A DNA stretch of 64,000 nt from Nonomuraea guangzhouensis (GCF_019396345.1 NZ_JAHKRM010000030.1:111795-175794); one strand, 5' to 3'; positions 52,685 to 61,473 are shown, counted from the stretch's first letter. Program-made: numbers and translations. Notes: a model not told the origin generated them from the sequence alone.

Positions 52685-52711
52685 GGCGTCGGCGCCCCGA
52701 ACTTTGTGACA
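52685..52711 (-). promoter_or_regulatory. ECF41-type promoter of SDR copy 2
   Basis: On the minus strand TGTCACA, 16 bases, CGCC; one mismatch to TGTCACA-N16-CGTC. Confidence 0.7.
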
Positions 52712-52746
52712 GTGCGGTCATGTGACGTACGCCACCGAGCATGGGG

Positions 52747-52773
52747 TGTCACACAGCGGTGAGAGCCGGCGTC
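52747..52773 (+). promoter_or_regulatory. ECF41-type promoter of the sigma gene (autoregulation)
   Basis: TGTCACA, 16 bases, CGTC: an exact match to the ECF41 signature, 45 bases before the sigma start codon. Confidence 0.8.
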
Positions 52774-52817
52774 TTGTGGTGGAGCAGGAGTTGAGAGTGG
52801 ACAGGCAGGAGCCAGCT

Positions 52818-53768
52818 ATGAACGAGCGCAGCGGGCCGACGACGGGCACAGCCGAGCCGATGGCTGGTGGTGACCGGATGGCCTGCGTTTCCGAGGCGAC
52901 CGAGACCTTCCTCGTCCACCGCAACCTGCTGTTCACCGTCGCCTACGAGATGCTCGGCTCGGCCGCCGACGCCGAGGACGTCCTGCAGGAAACCTGGTTG
53001 CGATGGGTCAAGGTCGACGCGGCGCAGGTGCACGGCCAGCGCGCCTACCTGGTGCGGATCGCCACCCGGCGCTCGCTGGACCGGCTGCGCACCATGAAGC
53101 GCCGCAAGGAGGCGTATGTCGGCCCCTGGCTGCCCGAGCCGCTGCTCACCGCACCGGACGTGGCCGAGGACGTCGAGCTCGCCGAGAGCGTGTCGATGGC
53201 GCTCATGCTCGTACTCGAGACGCTGTCGCCGACCGAGCGTGTCGTCTTCGTGCTGCGCGAGGTCTTCGATGTGAGCTACGACGAGATCTCGGCCGCGGTC
53301 GGCAAGACCCCGGCGGCCGTGCGCCAGATCGCGCACCGGGCTCGGCGGCACGTCGATGCCCGCCGCCCTCGAGAGGTGGTCTCCCCAAGCCAGACCCGGG
53401 CGGTGCTGGCCTCGTTCCAGCGCGCGGTCGAAACCAGGGACCTGCAGGGTCTCCTTGATGTGCTCGCCCCCGAGGTCGTCCTGATCAGCGACGGCGGCGG
53501 CGTCAAGCAGGCCGCTCCGCAGCCGATCATCGGCGCAGGCAAGGTGGCCCGCATGATCGTCAGCGGTCTCGGCAAGGCCGGGATCGCGCTCGCCGGCGAG
53601 CCCACCGTGGTCAACGGCAACCCGGCGCTCCTCCTGTGCGTGGACGGCGAGATCGACGGCGTCATAGCGGCCCGTGTCGAGGACGCCCGCATCACCGGCC
53701 TCTACTACGTCCGCAACCCGCAGAAGCTGACCCGCATCGCATCCGAGACCACGCTCACGCTGAAGTAA
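52818..53768 (+). CDS. ECF41-group sigma factor with C-terminal SnoaL-like domain
   Basis: About 316 residues: region 2 (ADAEDVLQETWLRWVKVDAA), region 4 (DVSYDEISAAVGKTPAAVRQ) and a C-terminal SnoaL/NTF2-like domain of about 120 residues. The ECF41 hallmarks are visible: WLPEPL in the linker, DGGG (SDGGGVKQA) and NPQKL near the end. In this group the fused domain, not an anti-sigma factor, controls activity. AGGAGCCAGCT precedes the ATG at 52818. An exact ECF41 promoter lies upstream, indicating autoregulation. Confidence 0.95.
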   Translation: MNERSGPTTGTAEPMAGGDRMACVSEATETFLVHRNLLFTVAYEMLGSAADAEDVLQETWLRWVKVDAAQVHGQRAYLVRIATRRSLDRLRTMKRRKEAYVGPWLPEPLLTAPDVAEDVELAESVSMALMLVLETLSPTERVVFVLREVFDVSYDEISAAVGKTPAAVRQIAHRARRHVDARRPREVVSPSQTRAVLASFQRAVETRDLQGLLDVLAPEVVLISDGGGVKQAAPQPIIGAGKVARMIVSGLGKAGIALAGEPTVVNGNPALLLCVDGEIDGVIAARVEDARITGLYYVRNPQKLTRIASETTLTLK

Positions 53769-54097
53769 TCCGTCGGCCGCCGCGCCGACAGTACGGAGCA
53801 TTCCGAGCGAAGGCATCCGCGTACCGGCCCGCCCCGCCATCACGTCAATCACGCAAACGCCTCGTCGTCGCGGGCTGCTGTCATCGGACCGGAGTTCCTT
53901 ACTGGCGGGCTGCATGCCTCCAACGACCCATCGGACGTGGTTTCCACTGGTCAGCCAAATGTGTTGGATGTTCGGCGGATGCTACGGGAACCCGAGACAG
54001 ATCACAGGCCATGGGGTCCGTGTCATGATGGATGCCCCGTGTGCCGGATCGTGCCAGAACCTGAGACAGCTACTCGGCTGAGACAGCCCAACTGTTC
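53769..54097. other. Intergenic stretch without recognisable gene
   Basis: About 330 bases between the convergent sigma and metalloprotease genes. A weak hairpin (TCGGC...GCCGA) lies just after the sigma stop; nothing else was recognised. Confidence 0.4.
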
Positions 54098-55015
54098 CTA
54101 ACATCTGGGCGACAGCGCGACCTGCCGTCCGTCGGCCCGCCGTCCGTCGAGGATCATGACGTACTGCTGGCCGACCTGGTAGGCAGGGTCGTCGACGATG
54201 CCTGAGGCGTCCGTTCCAGTCCTGAACAGGGTGAAGACGGCGCCAGGGGCTCCCTTGAAGGTCTCGTCGGTGCGTAACGTGATCGCCTGGGTGGGCACCC
54301 GATCCTGTCCGCCGGGTTCGGCCTGCGCGTTGACGACGAGGTCCTCGGCCTGCTTGGTCTCCAGGACCGTCGCCCGTACGACCGAGGTGCCCATGCGGAC
54401 GGCCTGGGCGACGGATCTGGGCTGGTAGCGCCACACGGCGGAGTACTGCGGCGGGCCGGCGACCGCCTCGGTTCCCTCCAGGAGCGACGCGTGGTGGGAG
54501 GTGCGGTACATGGAGGAGATGTCGCTCCAGTTGTGGGCCACGGTCGTGGTGACGTTGTTGTAGTAGCCGAGGCCCATGCAGCCGTTGTTGGAGTGGTCCA
54601 GACCGAAGAGGTGGCCGACCTCTTGGCACTGGATGCCCTGCTTCATGGCGGAGGTGTAGCTGTAGTAGTAGTTGAGCCGGGCGTGCCCGTGCGTGATGTG
54701 ATTGCCGGACATGTAGCTGATGATCTCGGCGAGGCCGCCCCAGCCAGTGTTGCCGTAGTTGCCGTCGAACATGCTGATGTCGGTATGCGAGCCGACGCGG
54801 GGCAGCGACAGGATGGTGTTGGAGTCCCAGTCGTTGAGCGCCGCGTTCGCCTCGGCCGCGTAGGTGGCGGTGTTGAGCACGTTGATCGTCACGGTCGCGC
54901 CGTAACGGTTCCAGTGCCAGCCGTCCCACTGGTGGGCCAGGGCCTGGGGTGCGGCGAGCACCGGGATGAGCACGATGGTGGCGGCCATCGCGAGCGCCGT
55001 CGTGATGCGTCGCAA
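54098..55015 (-). CDS. Secreted matrixin-like metalloprotease with unusual zinc motif
   Basis: About 305 residues from a TTG at 55015 with GAAGGAGG upstream. Residues 1-30 form a signal peptide (ALAMAATIVLIPVLAAPQAL). The zinc motif is CQEVGHLFGLDHS, followed by a Met turn (GCMG): the first His of HExxHxxGxxH is Gln, while Glu and the other two His remain. I have seen the same QE variant described in matrixin-like actinobacterial proteins, so this is not proof of inactivity. A C-terminal domain of about 110 residues is unrecognised. The frame is open upstream into another secreted protein. Confidence 0.7.
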   Translation of the reverse strand: MRRITTALAMAATIVLIPVLAAPQALAHQWDGWHWNRYGATVTINVLNTATYAAEANAALNDWDSNTILSLPRVGSHTDISMFDGNYGNTGWGGLAEIISYMSGNHITHGHARLNYYYSYTSAMKQGIQCQEVGHLFGLDHSNNGCMGLGYYNNVTTTVAHNWSDISSMYRTSHHASLLEGTEAVAGPPQYSAVWRYQPRSVAQAVRMGTSVVRATVLETKQAEDLVVNAQAEPGGQDRVPTQAITLRTDETFKGAPGAVFTLFRTGTDASGIVDDPAYQVGQQYVMILDGRRADGRQVALSPRC

Positions 55016-55441
55016 GGCTGAACCTCCTTCGACACGCGAGTTGGGGGTGGGGGGCACGTGCCGAGGAAGGGATGCTGTCCCTTCCTGGAGATGAAACTTG
55101 TTACGCCTGTCAGATCTGAGGCGAACGAAGGCGTTGTCATTGAAGGGACTGGTGGCGTTCAGCGGGTGAAACTCGTAGCGCGCGCCGACGTCGTACGCCC
55201 GATCCACGGTGGACACGGCCGTCTCCGACGGGGTGCCGATCACCTTGACCTCGGCGCCGTCGTCGGTACGCACAGTGGCGACACGGCCTGACGACTCGAC
55301 GGAGACCACGGTGCCGGTGAAGACGTGAGGAGAGGCCGGCGGAGTCTGCACGCAGTCGGCGGCGACGGCGGCCGAGGGGGTCGCGAGGATCCCCATGGCC
55401 ACGAACACGCCTGACGCGATCAATCTCAATGTGGCGGCCAT
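55016..55441 (-). pseudogene. Secreted protein fragment lacking its own stop codon
   Basis: From ATG 55441 a signal peptide (VFVAMGILATPSAAVA) and a beta-rich domain (PHVFTGTVVSVESSGRVATV; YEFHPLNATSPFNDNA) can be read. Related small secreted proteins usually continue with a Cys-containing end after NDNA; here the sequence changes character and runs without stop into the metalloprotease signal peptide. Probably a 3'-truncated gene, or a fused two-part preprotein. Confidence 0.5.
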
Positions 55442-55502
55442 ACCCCATACGTGCTGCGGCCATTGCCGGTTCGACGGGTTCTGAGCGACACATCTCCATG
55501 CG

Positions 55503-56090
55503 TTATGAGTCCGGCTTGCCCCGATGCTCAGGGAGGAGACCGTTCATGACCAGGTCCGTTATGGCGTCTCGAGCGCGTTCCATCGGCCACTTGTGACTGG
55601 CGCGAAGGTGGACATATCCCCAGCCCGCGGTGTTGAACAAGACGGTCGCGGTGGCTGTGGGCGGCACCTCGCGCAGCGATCCGTCCAGCGTGCCGTCGCG
55701 AAGCAGCCGATCGAACGGCCCCGCGAAGATGTCGACGACGAGGGCGTCGGGGCCGGGCTCGTGGAACATTTCGCCGGAGGACACGTACATGCCTGCCAGT
55801 AGTTCCAGGTGTCCGTCGGCCGCCTCGAACATCGCCTTCAGCATGGCGCGCATACGTTCTGCCGCGGTGCCCGCGCTCGTCAGCGCGGGCCAGAGGGCAG
55901 TGCGGAACTCATCCGCCGCGCGTTTGGCCAGCGCGCCAACGAGTGCCTCACGAGACACGCCGCGCCGATGCAGGGTCGCGCGCGAGATTCCCGCTTCGTC
56001 GGCTACTCGCTCGAGCGTGGCCTGGCTCAGCCCCCACCGCGTGACGGCCGCGGCGGTGGCGTCGACGAGAGCGGGTTCAATTGCGGTCAT
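55503..56090 (-). CDS. TetR-family transcriptional regulator
   Basis: About 195 residues: HTH (AAAVTRWGLSQATLERVADE; AGISRATLHRRGVSREALVG) and a ligand domain. It begins 16 bases after the stop of the multi-pass membrane protein gene on the same strand, so the two form an operon and it probably regulates it. Confidence 0.9.
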   Translation of the reverse strand: MTAIEPALVDATAAAVTRWGLSQATLERVADEAGISRATLHRRGVSREALVGALAKRAADEFRTALWPALTSAGTAAERMRAMLKAMFEAADGHLELLAGMYVSSGEMFHEPGPDALVVDIFAGPFDRLLRDGTLDGSLREVPPTATATVLFNTAGWGYVHLRASHKWPMERARDAITDLVMNGLLPEHRGKPDS

Positions 56091-56106
56091 GGACGGCACA
56101 ATATCG

Positions 56107-57534
56107 TTACACGGCCGTATCAACGCTCGCGCGGCGCGCCTGCGCGACGGCGAGGACGAGCACGCCGATGCCGAGCGCGTAGAGGGCGGCACCCGTGGCG
56201 ATCTGTGCCGCGGACATGCTCGCCCCGCTCGCTCGGCCCACGGGAAGGTACAGATCACGGCGCTCGCTGACGCGCTCCTTGGCACTCGCGTCGAGCGGCA
56301 ACCAGGTCTCGACGGCACCGCGTGGGTGCGTCGCCTCCAGGTAGACGAACCACACACCGGTCGGGGGAACGCGGACCGTGCCGGTGCCCAAGGTGCCGGT
56401 CACCGTTTCTCCCGCACGCCGGGCCACGATTCGGCTCGGCGTGGCATCGCGTGGTAGTTCGCCGGTGAGGGAAAGTGATCCATGTCCATCGGAGGTGCCG
56501 ACAAGGCTCACCTGCGCGACCGGCTCGCCTTGGCCAGGGTCATGTGCCAAGGCCTGGTCCTGGTCCGTCAGCGGCAGGACGATGATGCCCCCCAGCAGGA
56601 GGGCGGTGGCCGCTGGGCGAAGGCGGCGTGATTCCGCGAGCGCGGCCACGACGAACACCACGGTCACGGGCAGAGCTGTCGGCAGGACGCTGAGCACGGG
56701 CACACTCGTGAGGCCGAACGAGCTGGAGATCAGTGTCGTGAGCGAGATCCCGGCCGCGCCCGCGGCATAGGCGGTGGTCGCCCGCCGCCAGGGCAGGTCC
56801 ATCGCCGCCAAGCCGATGATGGCCAGCGGCAGGTCCGGTGTCGTACGTCCGAGCACCAGCAGCACGGCCGTGATGATCAACCGGGCCACGCCATAGGCGC
56901 AGACCACCCTTGCCACGGAGAATCGGCCCGGCATCAACTGACGGAGTGCGAGGGTCGCGAACATCGCGCCGATCAGCAGGACGGGCAGGTAGAGGGCCTC
57001 ATTGAACTGGGGCACGTCGGTCTCGAACTCCATCACCGACACCAAGGCGCCACCGAGCAGGAGCGCACCGGCCGCCGAGGTGAGCCATGACGGGATTCCG
57101 GGGCGTACGCCTGCCACTATCCCCACGATCAGGGCGACCGTGCCGAAGACGCCCAGTATGTGCGGCGGGCTCCACAGAACCGCGTCCCTGCCGAAGGCGT
57201 CATGCCAGAAGGCGTCGGCGGGAGCGGCCCCAAGGGTCACGATTCCACCAGCCGCCGCGGTGAGCAGGTCGGGCTGCCGGAACACGGCGAGGAAGGAGCG
57301 TGCCCGCCAGATCGTCAGCAGGCCCCAGCTCGCGACCACCAGCCCGGACACGGCAATCGATCCATAGAGCAGAAGGTGCGGAGGGATGAAAGCGTCGTCC
57401 CGCCCGAGATCGGTGTGCCAGGCGTCGTCCCAGTACGTGGCTGTCAGGGAGGCGAGCCCCGCAGCCACAACGATGCCGACCGCCGAGGATGGAAGGGTGA
57501 TGCGATTATAGTGTCGCGATTGTGAGACGGTCAT
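56107..57534 (-). CDS. Multi-pass membrane protein, unknown
   Basis: About 475 residues with ten or so hydrophobic segments and a soluble extracytoplasmic domain of about 110 residues near the C-terminus (GSLSLTGELPRDATPSRIVA; VRVPPTGVWFVYLEATHPRG) followed by a last helix. No family recognised. It shares an operon with a TetR regulator, an arrangement common for efflux or membrane-stress proteins. Charged and His residues (YWDDAWHTDLGRDDAF; FWHDAFGRDAV; SPPHILG) recur in the membrane part and could bind a metal. Function unknown. Confidence 0.75.
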   Translation of the reverse strand: MTVSQSRHYNRITLPSSAVGIVVAAGLASLTATYWDDAWHTDLGRDDAFIPPHLLLYGSIAVSGLVVASWGLLTIWRARSFLAVFRQPDLLTAAAGGIVTLGAAPADAFWHDAFGRDAVLWSPPHILGVFGTVALIVGIVAGVRPGIPSWLTSAAGALLLGGALVSVMEFETDVPQFNEALYLPVLLIGAMFATLALRQLMPGRFSVARVVCAYGVARLIITAVLLVLGRTTPDLPLAIIGLAAMDLPWRRATTAYAAGAAGISLTTLISSSFGLTSVPVLSVLPTALPVTVVFVVAALAESRRLRPAATALLLGGIIVLPLTDQDQALAHDPGQGEPVAQVSLVGTSDGHGSLSLTGELPRDATPSRIVARRAGETVTGTLGTGTVRVPPTGVWFVYLEATHPRGAVETWLPLDASAKERVSERRDLYLPVGRASGASMSAAQIATGAALYALGIGVLVLAVAQARRASVDTAV

Positions 57535-57619
57535 GTATCAATCATGAGAGATCCAGTGTGCACGCGTCAAGGCCAAGGCGGATGCTTGCCATGCTTTCTA
57601 CTATGGCCAATAGTTAGAT

Positions 57620-58503
57620 GGGCCAAGTCTGCCGCTAGCCGGCATCAGCGATGAGGTCATGGTGCGGATTCCCCTCGTGTCCTCGGATGCGCCACCCTTC
57701 GGCCTCGGGCTGAAGCCTTCGCGGAGCAGGCCGGCCCGCCTGCGCGACGCCGTGCTGCGGGCCTCGGCCTTGCCGATCTTCGACATGCTCCTGCCTCCGG
57801 TCAACGCGATGCGGCGCGACCTGGGCCTGCCCCCGGTCAAGCACGTTCCCGAGCTGTACATGCAGGCCCCGCTCGTGCTCAGCTACACCGCCGAGCCGCT
57901 GGAGTATCCGCGGACCGAGCTGCCCCCGTCCGTGCTCATGGTGGGACCTGGCGATTGGGACCCCTCCGAGCCCAGTTCGGAACCGGACTGGCTGTCGCGC
58001 CTTGCCCGGCCCGTTGTGCTGGTCACCAGTTCGACGCTGTTCCAGGACGACGCCAAGCTCGTTCAGACCGCTCTGGACGCCCTGGAAGGTGAACCGTACG
58101 ACGTGGTCGTGACGACGGCGTCCCTCGACCCCGGCGACTTCCGCCGGCCGGAAAACGCCCACGTCGAGCGGTTCGTCCCGCACAGTCTCGTCCTGCGCAA
58201 CGCTGCGGCCGTCGTGTGCCATGGCGGGATGGGAATCACCCAGAAGGCGCTGTTCAACGGAGTCCCCGTCTGCGTGGTGCCGTTCAGCAGGGACCAGGTC
58301 GAAGTCGCCCGGCGCGTCCAGGAGGCGGAGCAGGGACGAGGCTACCGCTCTCCCGGTTGAACGCCGGCAACCTTCGCGAGGCCGTACGCCAGACGATCAC
58401 GCGCAAACGGCAGGCCGAGGAGGTGGGAGCCCGGCTGCGTGCCGCCGGCGGCGCGTCAGCGGCGGCCACCGCCCTGGAACGGCTGCTGCGCGTGACCGTC
58501 TGA
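57620..58503 (+). pseudogene. GT1/MGT-type glycosyltransferase, 5'-truncated and frameshifted
   Basis: The UDP-sugar-binding half of a macrolide-type glycosyltransferase can be read (VVLVTSSTLFQDDAKLVQTA; VERFVPHSLVLRNAAAVVCH; GGMGITQKALFNGVPVCVVP). The N-terminal acceptor domain of about 120 residues is missing, and near 58325 the frame shifts from VARRVQEA to GAGTRLPLSRLNAGNLREAV. Not functional. Confidence 0.8.
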
Positions 58504-58764
58504 GCGCGCCGTCTGGCTGACGGCCCCATGCCCCCGATCTGCGCGTCCGCATGCGCAAGGTGACCACGGCCCTGATCGCAGGCGAAGGTCAGGCGCGCAA
58601 TCCAGCTAATGCGGATTGACCGTTGCTCGCTGCCGCAGGCGAGATCATCGCCTCGGACGGCTGGCCGGGCCGCCTACGACAGCGCTATGGGCATCATGGT
58701 GGCGTTCGTCTGCTGGCAGTGACCTGGCTAGCCAGGGCGGAAAGAGCCCTCCATCAAGATGCGA

Positions 58765-58794
58765 CCGCCCGGGCGCGGGAGCGCGCCCGGGCGG
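58765..58794 (-). terminator. Hairpin terminator of the DUF305 gene
   Basis: CCGCCCGGGCGC / GCGCCCGGGCGG, a 12-bp perfect stem with a 6-base loop just after the DUF305 stop. The rest of 58504-58805 shows no gene. Confidence 0.75.
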
Positions 58795-58805
58795 GTCTTC
58801 GGCTG

Positions 58806-59411
58806 TCAGAGCCTGTCGGCGATCTTCTGGAGTTGTTCCACCTCGGCCTGCTGGGCGGTCTCGATGGCCTTGGCCAGTTCCTTGGCCTCCGGGTTCGAGC
58901 CGCCGGTCTGCTCCGTCTTGGCCATGTCGATCGCGCCCTTGTGGTGTTCGATCATCTGCTGGACGAACAGCTTGTCGAACGCCTTGCCCTTGGCGGCCTC
59001 CAGCTTCTTCATGTCCTCCTCGGACATGATGCCTGGCATCTCGTGGCCCATGCCGCCCTCGGGGGCGGGCTTGCCCCAGTCGGTCAGCCAGCCCTTCATG
59101 GTCTGGATCTCCGGGTCCTGGGCCGCCTTGATCTTGGCAGCCAGCTCCTTGACCTCCGAATCGCCGGCACTCGTGGCGGCCATGTCGGCCATCTCGACGG
59201 CCTGCTCGTGGTGCGGGATCATCATCTGCGCGAACATCACGTCCGCGTCGTTGAACGTCGCCGACGCCGACGGCTGCGCGCTGGCCGTGGTGGCGGCCGG
59301 AGCGCCGCTGCCGGCCATTCCCTCATGCGCCGCCATGGAGTCGCCGCCGCTCCCACAGGCGGTCAACAGGGCGAGCGCGCCCGCGGCGACGGCGTACGAA
59401 ATCTTGTGCAT
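58806..59411 (-). CDS. DUF305 lipoprotein, probably metal-linked
   Basis: About 201 residues with lipobox LLTAC and two copies of the DUF305 ferritin-like His/Met motif (FAQMMIPHHEQAVEMADMAA; LFVQQMIEHHKGAIDMAKTE). The sequence is rich in Met and His, as expected for extracytoplasmic Cu binding. DUF305 proteins are often found with copper genes in actinomycetes. It is anchored outside the membrane, next to the DUF6153 and CopZ genes. Confidence 0.92.
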   Translation of the reverse strand: MHKISYAVAAGALALLTACGSGGDSMAAHEGMAGSGAPAATTASAQPSASATFNDADVMFAQMMIPHHEQAVEMADMAATSAGDSEVKELAAKIKAAQDPEIQTMKGWLTDWGKPAPEGGMGHEMPGIMSEEDMKKLEAAKGKAFDKLFVQQMIEHHKGAIDMAKTEQTGGSNPEAKELAKAIETAQQAEVEQLQKIADRL

Positions 59412-59490
59412 GGTTGTGTGCTCTCTCGATGTGTTGGGACTGCCGGCCTGGTCGCGGACAGCCTCGGAGCCCGTCCGCGCGGGCGGCGGC

Positions 59491-59886
59491 CTATATGCGC
59501 AACATCGAGAGACGCGCCAGGCGCAAGGAGGTGGTCATCGGCGGGGGCCTGGCGACCCGCTGGACCGACGAGGAGGACAGGGTGTTCGCGCTGGTACGGC
59601 GCCGCTCCTTGATCCAGGCGGCCAGCGCCAGCACTATCACCCACGAGGTCAGCACGGCCAGGCACACGCTCGTCGGATCGAAGCCGGGCATACCCCCATC
59701 GGGCGCCGATCCCTGGCTTCCCGCGGAAACAGGCTCCCGCAGCATGACGGACGCATCGCCCGGCGAACCACCGTGCCTGCACTCGGCATGCCCCAGCGTG
59801 TGCATCCCGTATACGCCCAAGGCGAGGATGACGAGCAGGAAGCCGCGCACGACCCGCAACGCGAGACGCCGCTCCAGCACTCCCAC
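59491..59886 (-). CDS. DUF6153 family membrane protein
   Basis: About 131 residues: an N-terminal helix with ILALGVYGMHTLGHAECRHG, a Gly/Pro-rich loop and a second helix (CLAVLTSWVIVLALAAW). This pattern is that of DUF6153, often found in actinobacterial copper clusters. GAGGAG precedes the GTG at 59886. An ACTACG-N6-GTTAGT box matching the BlaI-type operators downstream lies in its promoter, so it is probably under the BlaI repressor at 61.5 kb. Confidence 0.8.
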   Translation of the reverse strand: MGVLERRLALRVVRGFLLVILALGVYGMHTLGHAECRHGGSPGDASVMLREPVSAGSQGSAPDGGMPGFDPTSVCLAVLTSWVIVLALAAWIKERRRTSANTLSSSSVQRVARPPPMTTSLRLARLSMLRI

Positions 59887-59932
59887 CAGCCCTCTCCTCG
59901 GTGAACGGATACCTTCCGTGGCGCACCACTCT

Positions 59933-59950
59933 ACTAACACACTTCGTAGT
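59933..59950. promoter_or_regulatory. BlaI/CopY-type operator before the DUF6153 gene
   Basis: On the minus strand ACTACG, AAGTGT, GTTAGT; same layout as the sites at 61474 and 62851. Confidence 0.6.
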
Positions 59951-60006
59951 ACGCCGGTATTGGGAGGTACGGCGCGCAGCAGGCATCCGTTCACCGGAAG
60001 GAACGG

Positions 60007-60207
60007 TCAGACGGCGGTCAGTTCGTAGCCCGCCTCTTCGACGGCGTCACGAACCAGGGCCTCCTCGGCGGTTCCCGCCACGGTGACCGTGCCGCTGGTC
60101 AGGTCCACCTCGACGCCGGTGACGCCGTCCACCTTGGAGATCTCCGTCTTCACCTTGCCCGCGCATCCGCCGCAGGTCATTCCACTCACCTTGTACGTAC
60201 CGCTCAT
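60007..60207 (-). CDS. copZ: CopZ-like copper chaperone
   Basis: 66 residues, one HMA domain with the standard site GMTCGGC and the C-terminal EEAGYEL. AAGAGGAGATGTC precedes the ATG. It carries Cu(I) to the P-type ATPase or to a sensor. Two CsoR-like boxes lie between it and the divergent reductase gene. Confidence 0.95.
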   Translation of the reverse strand: MSGTYKVSGMTCGGCAGKVKTEISKVDGVTGVEVDLTSGTVTVAGTAEEALVRDAVEEAGYELTAV

Positions 60208-60232
60208 GACATCTCCTCTTGGTTCAGATAAC

Positions 60233-60276
60233 TAACCCCCGAGGGGTACTTTGCACTATATACCCCCTATAGGTAT
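60233..60276. promoter_or_regulatory. Two CsoR-like boxes between copZ and the FAD reductase gene
   Basis: TAACCCCCGAGGGGTA (60233-60248) and ATACCCCCTATAGGTAT (60260-60276). The second differs by one base from the 17-mer before the MFS gene. Confidence 0.7.
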
Positions 60277-60287
60277 AGTCCGCGACC

Positions 60288-61460
60288 ATGAGAACGCTGA
60301 ACACCGTTGCCGTCGTCGGTGCCTCCCTGGCCGGCCTGCGTGCCGTGCAGACGCTCAGACGGGAGGGCTTCGCGGGCGACATCACCCTGATCGGCGCCGA
60401 GCGCCACCTGCCCTACAATCGCCCGCCCCTGTCCAAGAGCATGCTGAGGGGCGACGACGAGATCACCCTCCCCGGCGCCGAGGAGCTCGGCGACCAGTGG
60501 CTGAAGGGCCGTCAAGCGGTGCGCCTGGACACCTCCGACCGGCGCCTCACCTTGGACGACGGCACCGAGCTCGGCTACGACGGGCTCGTCATCGCCACCG
60601 GCGCCCGCCCGCGCCGGCTGCCCGACCACCCCGACGGCGTCCGCACCCTCCGCACCGTCGAAGACGCCCTGGCCCTGCGCGCCGAACTACAGGCCGGGCA
60701 CGAGCGCGTCGTGGTCATCGGCGGCGGTTTCATCGGCGGCGAGGTGGCCTCGACCGCCCGCGCCCTCGGGCTGAACGTCACCCTCGTCGACGCCTCCCCG
60801 TACCCCATGACGAACGTCCTGGGCGCCGAAGCGGCGCGCTGGCTCGCGCGCCACCATCGGGACAACGGCGTCGAGTTGGTCAGCGACACCCGCGTGACCG
60901 GCTTCGAGGGCAACGGCCGGGTGACGGGCGTGCGGTTGAGCAACGGCTCGACCCTCCCGGCGGATCTGGTCATCGCGGGCACGGGCGTCACCCCGAACAC
61001 CGACTGGCTGGAGGGCAGCGGCCTGACGCTCAGCGACGGTGTGGTGTGCGACGAGACGCTGTTCGCCGCGGAGAACGTGGTGGCGGCGGGTGATGTCGCG
61101 CGCTGGCCGCACGGTCTTTTCGGCGGCGAGCTCGTACGCGTCGAGCACTGGGCGAACGCCAACGACCAAGGCGCCCTCGCCGCCCTCAACCTCCTGACCG
61201 GCCCTGAGAGCGCCAAGCCGTACGCCGACCTCCCCTCCTTCGCCACCCATATGCACGGCGCCCGCATCCAGACCGCCGGACTGCCACACCTGGCCGACGA
61301 GAGCCGCCTGGTAACCGGGGAACCGGACGAGAACCGATTCGCGATCGCCTTCGCCAGAAACGGCGTGCTCGTCGGCGCCGTCGCCGTGAATGCCCCCAAG
61401 GACCTGATCCGCCTCAAGCGCGCCACAGCCGCGGCCGACCGCGTGGACGCTGTCGCGTGA
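60288..61460 (+). CDS. FAD-dependent ferredoxin reductase-like oxidoreductase
   Basis: About 390 residues with FAD motif VAVVGASLAGLRAVQTLRRE, NAD motif VVVIGGGFIGGEVASTARAL and FAD-binding AAGDVARWP, as in rubredoxin/ferredoxin reductases of P450 and dioxygenase systems. The TATAGT at 60273 and the ATG at 60288 are so close that the mRNA may be leaderless. It is divergent from copZ with CsoR-like boxes in between. It could reduce a ferredoxin in metal or redox stress, and might replace the broken reductase of the P450 system. Confidence 0.92.
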   Translation: MRTLNTVAVVGASLAGLRAVQTLRREGFAGDITLIGAERHLPYNRPPLSKSMLRGDDEITLPGAEELGDQWLKGRQAVRLDTSDRRLTLDDGTELGYDGLVIATGARPRRLPDHPDGVRTLRTVEDALALRAELQAGHERVVVIGGGFIGGEVASTARALGLNVTLVDASPYPMTNVLGAEAARWLARHHRDNGVELVSDTRVTGFEGNGRVTGVRLSNGSTLPADLVIAGTGVTPNTDWLEGSGLTLSDGVVCDETLFAAENVVAAGDVARWPHGLFGGELVRVEHWANANDQGALAALNLLTGPESAKPYADLPSFATHMHGARIQTAGLPHLADESRLVTGEPDENRFAIAFARNGVLVGAVAVNAPKDLIRLKRATAAADRVDAVA

Positions 61461-61473
61461 CCCAAGGCCGCTA

